The position numbers were made by a program, and so were the translations under genes. A DNA stretch of 64,000 nucleotides from Streptomyces sp. MP131-18. Its GTDB lineage: Bacteria; Actinomycetota; Actinomycetes; Streptomycetales; Streptomycetaceae. The stretch's first letter is position 1, and each line of letters begins with the position of its first letter. Location of the stretch: assembly GCF_001984575.1 (NCBI RefSeq), contig NZ_LZNS01000001.1, positions 7,145,012 through 7,209,011 of the forward strand, read 5' to 3'. The notes beneath the pieces were generated by a model. It worked only from the letters and a program-made list of their open reading frames with translations. It did not search any database and was not told where the DNA came from. Shown one piece after another: positions 1 to 10,419 of the stretch.

Positions 1-2754
1 GAGGAGGCCACCGCGCTCGCCCCGTTCCGTGAGCTGTACGACTTCGGTCTCGACGCGTTCCAGATCGAGGCGTGCCAGGCACTCGAAGCCGGCAAGGGCG
101 TGCTCGTCGCGGCCCCCACCGGCTCGGGCAAGACGATCGTCGGGGAGTTCGCCGTCCACCTGGCCCTGGCGCAGGGCCGCAAGTGTTTCTACACGACGCC
201 GATCAAGGCCCTGTCGAACCAGAAGTTCACCGACCTGGTCAAGCGCTACGGCGCCGAGCGGGTGGGGCTGCTCACCGGTGACAACAGTGTCAATTCCGGG
301 GCGCCGGTGGTCGTGATGACCACCGAGGTCCTGCGGAACATGCTGTACGCCGGTTCCCAGTCGCTGCGCGGCCTCGGCTATGTCGTGATGGACGAGGTGC
401 ACTACCTCTCCGACCGCTTCCGCGGTGCCGTCTGGGAGGAGGTGATCATCCACCTCCCCGAGTCCGTCACGCTGGTGTCCCTCTCCGCGACCGTGTCGAA
501 CGCGGAGGAGTTCGGCGACTGGCTGGACACGGTGCGCGGCGATACCCAGGTGATCGTCTCCGAGCACCGTCCGGTACCGCTGTGGCAGCACGTGCTGGCC
601 GGTCGGCGGCTGTACGACCTGTTCGAGGAGTCGGACGAGAAGCGCGAGGTCAACCCCGACCTGCTGCGCATGGCCCGCATGGAGAACAGCCGCCCGTGGA
701 CCGCCCGCGACCGCTACCGCAACGGTCGCGACCGCAAGCGGGCCGCGGACCGGGAGCGGGAGCGGCGCCAGCGGGCCAGGACGTACACGCCGAGCCGGGT
801 GGAGGTCATCGACCGGCTCGACGCCGAGGGGCTGCTGCCGGCCATCACGTTCATCTTCAGCAGGGCGGGGTGTCAGGCGGCCGTCCAGCAGTGCCTGCAC
901 GCGGGCCTGCGGCTGAACGACACGGCTGCCCGCGCCCGGGTGCGGGAGATCGTGGAGCGGCGCACCGCGTCGATCCCGGACGAGGACCTGCACGTCCTGG
1001 GGTACTTCGAGTGGCTCGAGGGCCTGGAGCGCGGTATCGCGGCGCATCACGCGGGGATGCTGCCGACTTTCAAGGAGGTCGTCGAGGAGCTGTTCGTCCT
1101 CGGTCTGGTCAAGGCGGTGTTCGCGACCGAGACGCTGGCGCTCGGCATCAACATGCCTGCCCGCTCGGTGGTGCTCGAGAAGCTGGTCAAGTGGAACGGC
1201 GAGCAGCACGCCGATATCACTCCGGGGGAGTACACACAGCTGACGGGCCGGGCCGGGCGGCGCGGTATCGACATCGAGGGACACGCCGTGGTGCTGTGGC
1301 AGCGCGGCATGGACCCGGCGGCCGTCGCCGGGCTCGCCGGGACGCGGACGTACCCGCTGCGGTCCTCGTTCCGGCCCTCCTACAACATGGCGGTCAATCT
1401 GGTGGCGCAGTTCGGGCGGCAGCGATCGCGCGATCTGCTGGAGACGTCGTTCGCGCAGTTCCAGGCGGACCGCTCGGTCGTGGGCATCTCCCGGCAGGTG
1501 CAGCGCAACGAGAACGGGCTGCGCGGCTACCGGGAGGCGATGACCTGCCACCTCGGGGACTTCACCGAGTACTCGCGGCTGCGCCGCCGGCTGAAGGACC
1601 GCGAGACGGAGCTGGCCAAGCAGGGTGTGGCGCAGCGCCGCGCCGCGGCGCACACCTCGCTGGAGCAGCTGCGTCCCGGTGACATCATCCACGTGCCGAC
1701 CGGCAAGTTCGCCGGTCTTGCGCTGGTGCTCGACCCGGGTCTGGCCGGCGGGCGCAGCGCGGGGCACCGGGGCATGGACCACCACGAGGGGCCGCGCCCG
1801 CTGGTGCTGACCGAGCAGCGGCAGGTGAAGCGGCTGGCCTCGATGGACTTCCCGGTGCCGGTCGAGCCGCTGGACCGGATGCGCATTCCCAGGACGTTCA
1901 ATCCGCGCAGCCCGCAGTCGCGGCGCGACCTGGCCTCGGCGCTGCGGACCAAGGCCGGGCACGTCGTGCCGCGGCGCCACCGCAAGGAGCGGTCCGCGGC
2001 GGCCGACGACCACGAGATCGCGCGACTGCGGGCGGAGATCAGGGCCCACCCGTGCCACGGCTGCGACGAGCGCGAGGACCACGCACGGTGGGCCGAGCGG
2101 TACGAGCGGCTGCGGCGGGACACGCGGCAGCTGGAGCGGCGCATCGAGGGCAGGACCAACACCATCGCGCGCACTTTCGACGAGGTCGCGGCGCTGCTGA
2201 CGGAGCTGGGCTATTTGCACGGCGACGAGGTCACGCCGGACGGCCGCCGGCTCGCCCGGCTCTACGGCGAGCTCGACCTGCTGGCGAGCGAGTGCCTGCG
2301 CGACGGGGTGTGGGAGGGGCTCGGGCCCGCCGAGCTCGCGGCCTGCGCCTCGGCGCTGGTGTACGAGGCGCGTTCGGCCGACGACGCCCCCGCGCCCGAG
2401 GTGCCGGGTGGCCGGACGCGGCAGGCGCTGAGCGACATGGTCAGGATCTGGGGCCGGCTGGACGCGCTGGAGGAGCAGCACCGCATCAGCGACGCGACGG
2501 GCGTGGGGCAGCGGGAGCCGGACCTCGGCTTCGCCTGGCCGGCGTTCCGCTGGGCGCAGGGCCACGGGCTCGACGAGGTGCTGCGCGACGCGGACATGCC
2601 CGCCGGTGACTTCGTGCGCTGGTGCAAGCAGGTCATCGACGTGCTGGGCCAGGTCGCCGCCGCGGCGCCCGAGGGCAGCACGGTGACGGGGAACGCGCGG
2701 AAGGCCGTCGACAAGATGCTGCGCGGCGTGGTGGCGTACACCTCGGTCGGCTGA
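1..2754 (+). CDS. Ski2/Mtr4-like superfamily II helicase (HelY type), 5' end cut off
   Basis: ATP-dependent RNA/DNA helicase of the DEVH Ski2/Mtr4 family, called HelY in mycobacteria. The frame is open from base 1, so the true start lies left of the window; 917 residues are visible. Seen: Walker A APTGSGKT at about 38-45, DEVH box at 131-134, SAT motif III at 162-164, motif VI QLTGRAGRRG starting at 413, then an arginine/glutamate-rich linker and a C-terminal DSHCT-like helical region. Only a few N-terminal residues should be missing. The substrate in actinobacteria is not well known; RNA processing or decay is the family inference. It converges on the exonuclease gene 25 bp downstream. Confidence 0.93.
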   Translation, partial: EEATALAPFRELYDFGLDAFQIEACQALEAGKGVLVAAPTGSGKTIVGEFAVHLALAQGRKCFYTTPIKALSNQKFTDLVKRYGAERVGLLTGDNSVNSGAPVVVMTTEVLRNMLYAGSQSLRGLGYVVMDEVHYLSDRFRGAVWEEVIIHLPESVTLVSLSATVSNAEEFGDWLDTVRGDTQVIVSEHRPVPLWQHVLAGRRLYDLFEESDEKREVNPDLLRMARMENSRPWTARDRYRNGRDRKRAADRERERRQRARTYTPSRVEVIDRLDAEGLLPAITFIFSRAGCQAAVQQCLHAGLRLNDTAARARVREIVERRTASIPDEDLHVLGYFEWLEGLERGIAAHHAGMLPTFKEVVEELFVLGLVKAVFATETLALGINMPARSVVLEKLVKWNGEQHADITPGEYTQLTGRAGRRGIDIEGHAVVLWQRGMDPAAVAGLAGTRTYPLRSSFRPSYNMAVNLVAQFGRQRSRDLLETSFAQFQADRSVVGISRQVQRNENGLRGYREAMTCHLGDFTEYSRLRRRLKDRETELAKQGVAQRRAAAHTSLEQLRPGDIIHVPTGKFAGLALVLDPGLAGGRSAGHRGMDHHEGPRPLVLTEQRQVKRLASMDFPVPVEPLDRMRIPRTFNPRSPQSRRDLASALRTKAGHVVPRRHRKERSAAADDHEIARLRAEIRAHPCHGCDEREDHARWAERYERLRRDTRQLERRIEGRTNTIARTFDEVAALLTELGYLHGDEVTPDGRRLARLYGELDLLASECLRDGVWEGLGPAELAACASALVYEARSADDAPAPEVPGGRTRQALSDMVRIWGRLDALEEQHRISDATGVGQREPDLGFAWPAFRWAQGHGLDEVLRDADMPAGDFVRWCKQVIDVLGQVAAAAPEGSTVTGNARKAVDKMLRGVVAYTSVG

Positions 2755-2779
2755 GCGGGGGGCCGCGCCGCCCGGCCGT

Positions 2780-3685
2780 TCACCGGTCGAGCGCGGCCAG
2801 CAGCCGCGTGAGGGAGCCGCCGAGGCCCCAGCGGGCGGCCAGGTCGTCCAGCGCCCGTGCGTCGCGCGGGGCGGTAGGCAGGGCCGCGTCGTGCGCGGCG
2901 AGCGGCACGTCGGTGGCCACGCGGACGACGCGCGGGGCCACGTCCAGGTAGGGCCCGGCCGCGGTGAGCCGGGTGCGCTGGGCCGGGGTGAACCCGGGGT
3001 CCTGCGCCCGCAGGGCGGCGAGGATGCCGGCCAGGTCGCCGTGGCGGTCCAGGAGGCGGGCCGCGGTCTTCTCGCCGATGCCGGGGACGCCGGGCAGGCC
3101 GTCGCTGGGGTCGCCGCGCAGTACGGCCAGGTCGGCGTAGCCCGGGCCGTCGACGCCGTACTTGTCGCGGAGCGCGGCCTCGTCGAATGCGGCGAGGGTG
3201 CCCATGCCCTTGACGGGGTAGAGAACGCGCACGCCGCGCGCGTCGTCGATGAGCTGGAAGAGGTCGCGGTCGCCGGTGACGATGTCGACCGGCCCGGTGG
3301 CGCCGTGGGCGAGGGTGCCGATGACGTCGTCGGCCTCGTAGCCCTGGGCGCCGAGCGCGGCGACGCCGACCGCGTCGAGCACGTCGAGGATGACGGGCAC
3401 CTGCGGGGTGAGGGTGTCGGGCACGGCCTCGGTGTCCGGGCCCTCGGGGGTCTCCTCGGCCACACGGTGGGCCTTGTAGGAGGGGATGAGCTCCACCCGC
3501 CAGGCCGGGCGCCAGTCCTCGTCCAGGCAGGCGACGAGGTCGTCGGGCTGGTGGTCGGTCACCAGCCGGGCGATGAAATCAAGCAGGCCCCGCACGGCGT
3601 TGACGGGAGTGCCGTCGGGAGCCCGGACGGACTCCGGAACGCCGAAGTAGGCCCGGAAGTAGAGAGACGCGGTGTCGAGCAGCAT
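2780..3685 (-). CDS. 5'-3' exonuclease (FEN/PolA N-terminal-like)
   Basis: Stand-alone 5'-3' exonuclease of 301 residues, the same fold as the N-terminal nuclease domain of DNA polymerase I; expected to remove flaps or RNA primers. Seen: LLDTASLYFR at the N-terminus, the acidic metal-binding segments GYEADDVIG and VTGDRDLFQL, and the helix-3-turn-helix DNA-binding stretch GLPGVPGIGEKTAARLL. I start at the ATG at 3685 because family members begin MLLDTASLYFR; an upstream in-frame ATG (3712) and GTG add nine residues without a better ribosome site. It converges with the helicase gene. Confidence 0.9.
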   Translation of the reverse strand: MLLDTASLYFRAYFGVPESVRAPDGTPVNAVRGLLDFIARLVTDHQPDDLVACLDEDWRPAWRVELIPSYKAHRVAEETPEGPDTEAVPDTLTPQVPVILDVLDAVGVAALGAQGYEADDVIGTLAHGATGPVDIVTGDRDLFQLIDDARGVRVLYPVKGMGTLAAFDEAALRDKYGVDGPGYADLAVLRGDPSDGLPGVPGIGEKTAARLLDRHGDLAGILAALRAQDPGFTPAQRTRLTAAGPYLDVAPRVVRVATDVPLAAHDAALPTAPRDARALDDLAARWGLGGSLTRLLAALDR

Positions 3686-3750
3686 GAGTCGTCTGGTCAC
3701 ACACCGGATCATGCCGCACGGGGGCAGGGAGGTACGGCGGCCTGGGGGCC

Positions 3751-3790
3751 AAAAAAATCGTTTGGTAAGCTAAGTATTAACGCTTTCTTG
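3751..3790. promoter_or_regulatory. AT-rich promoter-like island upstream of the antiporter gene
   Basis: A 40-bp AT-rich stretch (a run of seven A, then TTTGGTAAGCTAAGTATTAA) stands out in an otherwise very GC-rich window. It lies between the divergent exonuclease and antiporter starts, about 110 bp before the antiporter ATG. A promoter or regulator site is inferred only from base composition and position; no clean -35/-10 pair with normal spacing is obvious. Confidence 0.35.
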
Positions 3791-3902
3791 ACGCTCACCT
3801 GACCGAGCCGTCCGGACGCCAAGGAGGAGCCATCCGCTTTCCGACGCCCGCCCGACCCGGCCCCCGCCCGATTCCTGCTACCGCCTGTGAGGGGTGAGAG
3901 TC

Positions 3903-5123
3903 ATGGGACACGCTGACACGCTCGTCGCCATGGGCGGCGCCTTCGTCGCCGCCGCCATCCTCGCCCGCCTCGGCGGGCGCATAGGACTGCCCACCATCCC
4001 GCTGTTCATCCTCGCCGGGATACTCCTCGGCCCCAACACCCCGGGCTTCGTGCTTCTGGAGGACCAGCACGACCTGGAGATGCTCTCGGCCCTCGGCCTG
4101 GTGCTGCTGCTGTTCTACCTCGGTCTCGAATTCCACATGGACGACCTCAAGACCGGCGGCCGCAAGATGGTGGTGGCCGGCTCCGCCTACCTCGCGCTGA
4201 ACGTGGGAGCGGGCCTGGCGTTCGGTTTCGCCCTGGGCTGGGGCACCTCGGAGGCGCTCGTCCTGGCCGGTGTCCTCGGCATCTCCTCATCGGCGATCGT
4301 CACCAAGGTGCTCGTCGACCTCAAACGCATCGGGAATCCGGAGACCAAGCCGATCCTGGGCATCATCGTGGTGGAGGACATCTTCCTCGCCCTTTACCTG
4401 GCGGCCCTCCAGCCGGTGATCTCCGGCGCCGACGACGTGGGCGCGATGCTCGCCGACATCGGCAAGGCCTTCGGCTTCCTCCTGCTGCTCGCCGTGGCGG
4501 CCCGGTGGGGGACCGGCATCGTCGGCCGGCTGTTCGACACCAAGGACAACGAACTGCTGGTGATCTCCTTCCTCGGCGCGGCGGTGCTCGTGGCCGGGAT
4601 CGCCGAGAAGTTCGGGGTCGCCGACGCCATCGCCGCGTTCATGGTCGGCCTGATCCTGGGCAACACCGGCTCCCGCGGGCGCATCCTCCATCTGGTGCAT
4701 CCACTGCGGGACGCGTTCGCCGCCATCTTCTTCTTCGGCTTCGGCCTGTCGATCGATCCTGGCGACCTGCCGAGCGTGATCTGGCCGGTGCTCGCCGCCG
4801 TCGTCGTCACCCTCACGATGAACTTGCTCGCGGGTCTGTTCACCGCGCGGATCTACGGCTTCGGCCCGGGACCGACGGCGAACGTGGCCACCACGCTGCT
4901 GGCCCGCGGCGAGTTCGCGCTGATTCTCGCCACGATGGCGGCGGCGGCCGGGCTCGATCCGCGGCTGTCCCCGTTCATCGCCGGCTACGTGCTCATCCTC
5001 GCCGTGGTCGCCCCGCTGGTCGCCGGCCGCTCGTACTGGCTGGCCCGCGTGCTGCCCGGCGGCAAGGCCGCCGCCGAGCAGCAGCAGGAAGAGGCGGCGG
5101 AGCCGGCGCCCGCGGCGCGGTGA
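3903..5123 (+). CDS. Cation:proton antiporter, CPA2/Kef family, membrane subunit only
   Basis: Integral membrane monovalent cation/H+ antiporter of 406 residues with about 12 hydrophobic segments. Seen: the family opening (LGGRIGLPTIPLFILAGILLGP), the discontinuous-helix region GISSSAIVTKVLVDL, VVEDIFLALYLA, and a charged C-terminus rich in E and A. There is no cytosolic TrkA-N/RCK domain, unlike KefB/C, so it resembles KhtU-type subunits that need a separate regulator; none is encoded next to it. Start: ATG 3903 with GAGGGG eight bases upstream; the GTG at 3894 is too close to that site. Its stop overlaps the next start (GTGA), so the two are translationally coupled. Confidence 0.88.
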   Translation: MGHADTLVAMGGAFVAAAILARLGGRIGLPTIPLFILAGILLGPNTPGFVLLEDQHDLEMLSALGLVLLLFYLGLEFHMDDLKTGGRKMVVAGSAYLALNVGAGLAFGFALGWGTSEALVLAGVLGISSSAIVTKVLVDLKRIGNPETKPILGIIVVEDIFLALYLAALQPVISGADDVGAMLADIGKAFGFLLLLAVAARWGTGIVGRLFDTKDNELLVISFLGAAVLVAGIAEKFGVADAIAAFMVGLILGNTGSRGRILHLVHPLRDAFAAIFFFGFGLSIDPGDLPSVIWPVLAAVVVTLTMNLLAGLFTARIYGFGPGPTANVATTLLARGEFALILATMAAAAGLDPRLSPFIAGYVLILAVVAPLVAGRSYWLARVLPGGKAAAEQQQEEAAEPAPAAR

Positions 5124-5884
5124 CCGGGCCCGCGACCGGCCGGGGGCGGCGTCCCCAGCGGGTCGTCTCCCTGGTGCCGTCGCTGACGGAGGCCGTCGCC
5201 GTGACCGCCCCCGGCCTGCTGGCCGGGGCGACGGACTGGTGCAGCCACCCGGCCGACCTGGCGGTCACCCGCGTCGGCGGCACCAAGAACCCCGACGTGG
5301 CGCGCATCGCGGCGCTGCGTCCCGGCCTGGTGATCGCGAACGAGGAGGAGAACCGCGTGCCCGACCTCCGGGCGCTGCGCGCGGCCGGCCTGACCGTTCT
5401 CGTCACCCGCGTGCGGACGCTCCAGGACGCGTTCCCCGAGCTGACGCGCGTGCTCGCCGCGTGCGGCCTCCCGCGGCCCGCGTGGCTGGTGGAGGCCGAG
5501 GCGGCCTGGCGGGCCGTCCGGCCCGCGCACCCGCCGCGCACGGCCGTGGTGCCGGTGTGGCGGCGGCCGTGGATGGTGCTGGGCCGGGACACCTTCGCGG
5601 GCGACGTGCTGCGGCGGCTCGGCGTGCACCACGTGTACGCGGGGCACGCCGAGCGCTATCCGCGGGTCCCGCTCGCGGAGTTGGCCGCCCCGGGCCGTGC
5701 CGACCTGGTCGTCCTGCCCGACGAGCCGTACGCGTTCGCGGCCGACGACGGGCCCGAGGCGTTCCCCGGCCTGCCCGCGGCCCTGGTCAGCGGACGTCAC
5801 CTGACCTGGTACGGCCCGTCGCTGATCGAGGCACCGGCCGTGCTGTCCGCCGCCCTGGCGGCCGCGCGGCCGGCCGCGCCCTGA
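5120..5884 (+). CDS. Helical-backbone metal receptor-like protein (BtuF fold), no signal peptide
   Basis: 254-residue protein of the BtuF/TroA-like helical-backbone receptor family, which binds vitamin B12, haem or metal chelates. Seen: RVVSLVPSLTEAV at the N-terminus, the GATDWCSHP and VGGTKNPDV segments, EEENR, and a C-terminal lobe with PRVPLAEL and LVVLPDEPY. Unlike transporter receptors it has neither signal peptide nor lipobox, so it is probably cytosolic and its role is unknown. The GTG start overlaps the antiporter stop (GTGA), giving a two-gene operon. It ends 4 bp from the convergent amidotransferase gene. Confidence 0.82.
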   Translation: MTGPATGRGRRPQRVVSLVPSLTEAVAVTAPGLLAGATDWCSHPADLAVTRVGGTKNPDVARIAALRPGLVIANEEENRVPDLRALRAAGLTVLVTRVRTLQDAFPELTRVLAACGLPRPAWLVEAEAAWRAVRPAHPPRTAVVPVWRRPWMVLGRDTFAGDVLRRLGVHHVYAGHAERYPRVPLAELAAPGRADLVVLPDEPYAFAADDGPEAFPGLPAALVSGRHLTWYGPSLIEAPAVLSAALAAARPAAP

Positions 5885-5888
5885 CGCG

Positions 5889-6590
5889 TCAGCGCGATCC
5901 GGGCCGCGCGGCCGCCGCGATCAGGGCGCGCATCACCGACAGGTCGCTGCCGGCCTCGGGGTGCCACTGCACCGCGAGGACGAAGCCGTCCGCGCCCGGC
6001 AGCTCGACGGCCTCCACGGTGCCGTCCGCCGCCACGGCCGCGGGGACCAGGCCGCGGCCGAGCGCGTCCACGGCCTGGTGGTGGTACGTGGGCACGCGCG
6101 CCGGGCCGGGCAGCACCGTGGCCAGCAGGGTTCGGGGAACGGGGCGCACCTCGTGTTCCGCGAAGGTCCCGGGCGGCCCGGCGTGGCCGTCCAGATGCTG
6201 GTGCAGTGTGCCGCCGAGGGCCACGTTCAGCAGCTGCATGCCGCGGCACACGCCGAGCAGCGGCACCCGGGAGGCGAGCGCGGCCTCGATCAGCGCCAGT
6301 TCCCACGCGTCGCGCTCCGGCGCGGGCGGCCCGGTGCGCGGGTCGCGCGGCGCGCTGTAGCGCGCCGGGTCCACATCGGGGCCGCCCGCGATCACCAGGC
6401 CGTCGAGCCGGGCCACCGCGCCGCGTGCCGCGGACGGTTCCGCGTCCGGCGGCAGCAGGGCCGCCAGGCCGCCGGCGCGCTGCACCATCAGGTGGTAGGC
6501 GGCCGGGAGCAGCGCCGCGGGCTGCTGCCACGCGTCCCAGTGCGCCGACTCCACCAGGTAGGTGCTGACGCCGATGAGCGGCCGTGGCAT
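5889..6590 (-). CDS. Class-I glutamine amidotransferase-like gamma-glutamyl hydrolase (PuuD type)
   Basis: 233-residue peptidase C26/PuuD-like enzyme expected to hydrolyse a gamma-glutamyl amide bond, such as gamma-glutamyl-GABA, or the gamma-glutamyl product of ethanolamine breakdown. Seen: nucleophile elbow LLGVCRGMQ with Cys115, the AGGPDVDP oxyanion segment, and QWHPE with His210 and Glu212 completing the triad. It follows the permease gene on the same strand with an 11-bp gap, so the two are probably co-transcribed. With GlnA4, the aldehyde dehydrogenase and the FadR regulator next door it supplies the final step of a glutamylation route. Confidence 0.9.
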   Translation of the reverse strand: MPRPLIGVSTYLVESAHWDAWQQPAALLPAAYHLMVQRAGGLAALLPPDAEPSAARGAVARLDGLVIAGGPDVDPARYSAPRDPRTGPPAPERDAWELALIEAALASRVPLLGVCRGMQLLNVALGGTLHQHLDGHAGPPGTFAEHEVRPVPRTLLATVLPGPARVPTYHHQAVDALGRGLVPAAVAADGTVEAVELPGADGFVLAVQWHPEAGSDLSVMRALIAAAARPGSR

Positions 6591-6601
6591 CGGATGCTCC
6601 C

Positions 6602-8086
<1,485 letters not shown>

Positions 8087-8120
8087 GGGCCGCTCCCGCC
8101 TGGTGCCGCGGAGGATCAGG

Positions 8121-8142
8121 AAAGGTATGGGCGCATACCTTT
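8121..8142. promoter_or_regulatory. Operator-like perfect palindrome in front of the permease gene
   Basis: AAAGGTATG, four bases, CATACCTTT: a perfect 9-bp inverted repeat with spacer GGCG. It lies 35 bp upstream of the permease start. A related 22-bp site occurs at 8991-9012 between the regulator and glnA4 starts (15 of 22 positions identical, both with the frame GGT-N10-ACC). I infer binding by the FadR-type regulator encoded at 8229-8972. Confidence 0.65.
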
Positions 8143-8228
8143 GCGGCTTGCGGTGTCCGGCGCAAGACCCCCGCGATCCCGCGGCGCCCGCGTATCACCC
8201 GGCCGTCACTGCTCGTGCGGCGCGACCC

Positions 8229-8972
8229 TCAGGACAGGAAGCCGCGCAGCAGCGCCGCGGTACCCGCGCAGTGCTCGCGCATCACCTCGCGCGCCCCCTG
8301 CGCGTCGCCGCCGAGCACCGCCGCCACCAGCGCGGCGTGCTGCGCCTGCGAGTGCGCCAGATTGCGCACGAGCAGCGGGATGCCGTCGAGCAGGTCGTTC
8401 ACCGTGGCCCTGACCGCCGCGTACTGCGCGGCGAGCGAGGGCGAGCCCGACAGCTCGGCCAGCGTCAGGTGCAGCAGCGTGTCCGCCCGCCGGTACTCCG
8501 CCGGCGGCGCCTCGCCCGTGCCGGTGAGCGCCGCGCGCAGCCGCCGCGCCGCGGCCGGGCCGAGGTCGCTCTCCGCGCACAGGCCCGCGGCCCCCACGTC
8601 GAGGACTTCCCGCAGCCGCAGCACGTCATCCACGTCCACGGCCGCGATCCGCCGCCGCAGCTCCGCGGCCGCGCCGTCGCGCGCCGGCGCGGGGCGCGGG
8701 CGCACGAACGTGCCGCCGTACCGGCCGCGCCTGCTCTCCACCAGCCCCTCGTCCTGGAGCACCCGCAGCACCTCGCGCAGCGTCACCCGGCTCACCCCGA
8801 GCAGCCCGGCCAGCTCCCGCTCCGCGGGCAGCCGCCCGCCGTCCGGCACCAGGCCGAGCCGCAGCACCTGGAGCACCTGTGCGAGCGCCTCCTCGAACCC
8901 GTTTCCCGCGCGCACCGGCCGCAGCACGCCCGCCAGCCGGTTCCGCGTCGCCGCGTCCCCGCCGTCGTCCAT
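8229..8972 (-). CDS. FadR-type GntR-family transcriptional regulator
   Basis: 247-residue repressor, probably of the surrounding amine-use genes. Seen: winged-helix segment LPAERELAGLLGVSRVTLREVLRVLQDEGLV at about 48-78, the wing GRYGGTFV, and an FCD-type all-helical effector domain (RLREVLDVGAAGLCAE, then HLTLAELSGSP and HSQAQHAALVAAVLGGDA). I start at ATG 8972 (MDDGGD); the longer frame starting at 9062 would run into the glnA4 coding region and lacks family similarity. It is divergent from glnA4 with 74 bp between starts, a classic autoregulatory arrangement. Confidence 0.88.
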   Translation of the reverse strand: MDDGGDAATRNRLAGVLRPVRAGNGFEEALAQVLQVLRLGLVPDGGRLPAERELAGLLGVSRVTLREVLRVLQDEGLVESRRGRYGGTFVRPRPAPARDGAAAELRRRIAAVDVDDVLRLREVLDVGAAGLCAESDLGPAAARRLRAALTGTGEAPPAEYRRADTLLHLTLAELSGSPSLAAQYAAVRATVNDLLDGIPLLVRNLAHSQAQHAALVAAVLGGDAQGAREVMREHCAGTAALLRGFLS

Positions 8973-8990
8973 CGGACCCACTTCCCAATC

Positions 8991-9012
8991 AATGGTCTGC
9001 GCCGCTACCTTA
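8991..9012. promoter_or_regulatory. Second operator-like site, regulator/glnA4 divergent promoter
   Basis: The 22 bp AATGGT, ten bases, TACCTTA matches the permease palindrome (8121-8142) at 15 of 22 positions and keeps GGT-N10-ACC symmetry, though its arms are imperfect. It lies between the divergent regulator and glutamine-synthetase-like genes, so one bound regulator could control both. Function is inferred. Confidence 0.55.
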
Positions 9013-9046
9013 TGGCCTCCGGCTGGAGCGACAGGAGGCCCCTGAC

Positions 9047-10414
9047 GTGGCGATGCGCACACCCCCGCTCCCCATCGAGGAGCTGAGGGCCCTCGTCGAC
9101 CTCGGCGAACTCGACACCGTCGTCCTGGCGTTCACCGATATGCAGGGCCGCCTGACGGGAAAGCGGTTCGCCGCCCGCTTTTTCCTCGACGAGGTCCTGC
9201 GCAACGGCACGGAGGGCTGCAACTACCTCCTCGCCGTGGACACCGATATGAACACCGTCGGTGGCTACGCCATGTCGTCCTGGGAACGCGGCTACGGCGA
9301 CTTCGCCCTGCACGCCGACCCCGCCACGACGCGCCGCATCCCCTGGCACCCCGGCACCGCCATGGCCACCGCGGACCTCGCCTGGCACGACGGCGCACCG
9401 GTGGCGGCCTCCCCGCGGCAGATCCTGCGCCGCCAGCTCGACCGGCTCGCCGGACACGGCTGGACCGCCCAGGTCGGCACCGAACTCGAATTCATGATCT
9501 TCCGCGACACCTACGAGCAGGCATGGCGGGCCGGATACCGCGACCTGACCCCGGCCAACCAGTACAACGTGGACTACTCCGTGCTCGGTACCGGCCGCGT
9601 CGAGCCGCTGCTGCGCCGCATACGCAACGAGATGGGCGGCGCGGGCCTGACCGTGGAATCGGCCAAGGGTGAGTGCAACTTCGGCCAGCACGAGATCGCG
9701 TTCCGCTACGCCGACGCGCTCACCACCTGCGACCAGCACGCCATCTACAAGACCGGCGCCAAGGAAATCGCCGCCCAGGAGGGCGTGGCGCTCACCTTCA
9801 TGGCCAAGTACGACGAGCGCGAGGGCAATTCCTGCCACGTCCACCTCTCGCTGCGCGACGCCGCGGGCCGGCCCGTCTTCGCCGACCCCGCCGCGCCGCA
9901 CGGCATGTCCGCGACCATGCGCCACTTCCTCGCCGGCCAGCTCGCCGCGCTGCGCGAACTCAGCCTGCTGTACGCCCCCAACATCAATTCCTACAAACGC
10001 TTCCGGCCCGGCTCCTTCGCCCCCACCGCCGTCGCCTGGGGCCCGGACAACCGCACCTGCGCGCTGCGCGTCGTCGGCCACGGCGCCTCGCTGCGCCTGG
10101 AGAACCGGTTGCCCGGCGGCGACGTCAACCCCTACCTCGCCGTCGCCGGCATGGTCGCGGCCGGACTGCACGGCATCGAGCGGCGGCTCGAACTGCCCGA
10201 GCCCTGCACGGGGAACGCCTACACCGGCGACGCGGAACACGTGCCCGCCGCACTGCGCGACGCCGCCGCGCTGTGGCGCGCGAGCACGCTGGCGCGGGAG
10301 GCGTTCGGCGAAGAAGTCGTCGACCACTACGCCAACATGGCCCGCGTCGAGCAGGAAGCACACGACACCGCTGTCACCGACTGGGAGCGGTACCGCTCCT
10401 TCGAGCGCCTGTGA
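9047..10414 (+). CDS. glnA4: Glutamine-synthetase-like gamma-glutamylamide synthetase (GlnA4 type)
   Basis: 455-residue class-I glutamine-synthetase fold enzyme, ATP-dependent. S. coelicolor GlnA4 joins glutamate to ethanolamine and GlnA3 to polyamines; this locus looks like the GlnA4 one by gene order and by the Eat-like permease. Seen: beta-grasp N-domain (VVLAFTDMQGRLTGKRF), GTELEFMIF, the KGECNFGQHEIAF metal/ATP segment, GNSCHVHLSL and NRTCALRVVGHG with LRLENRLPGGDVNPYL. Start: GTG 9047 with AGGAGG at 9032-9037; ATG 9053 is an alternative. ALDH and SDR genes follow directly. Substrate choice between ethanolamine and polyamine is not proven by sequence. Confidence 0.88.
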   Translation: MAMRTPPLPIEELRALVDLGELDTVVLAFTDMQGRLTGKRFAARFFLDEVLRNGTEGCNYLLAVDTDMNTVGGYAMSSWERGYGDFALHADPATTRRIPWHPGTAMATADLAWHDGAPVAASPRQILRRQLDRLAGHGWTAQVGTELEFMIFRDTYEQAWRAGYRDLTPANQYNVDYSVLGTGRVEPLLRRIRNEMGGAGLTVESAKGECNFGQHEIAFRYADALTTCDQHAIYKTGAKEIAAQEGVALTFMAKYDEREGNSCHVHLSLRDAAGRPVFADPAAPHGMSATMRHFLAGQLAALRELSLLYAPNINSYKRFRPGSFAPTAVAWGPDNRTCALRVVGHGASLRLENRLPGGDVNPYLAVAGMVAAGLHGIERRLELPEPCTGNAYTGDAEHVPAALRDAAALWRASTLAREAFGEEVVDHYANMARVEQEAHDTAVTDWERYRSFERL

Positions 10415-10419
10415 GGACC

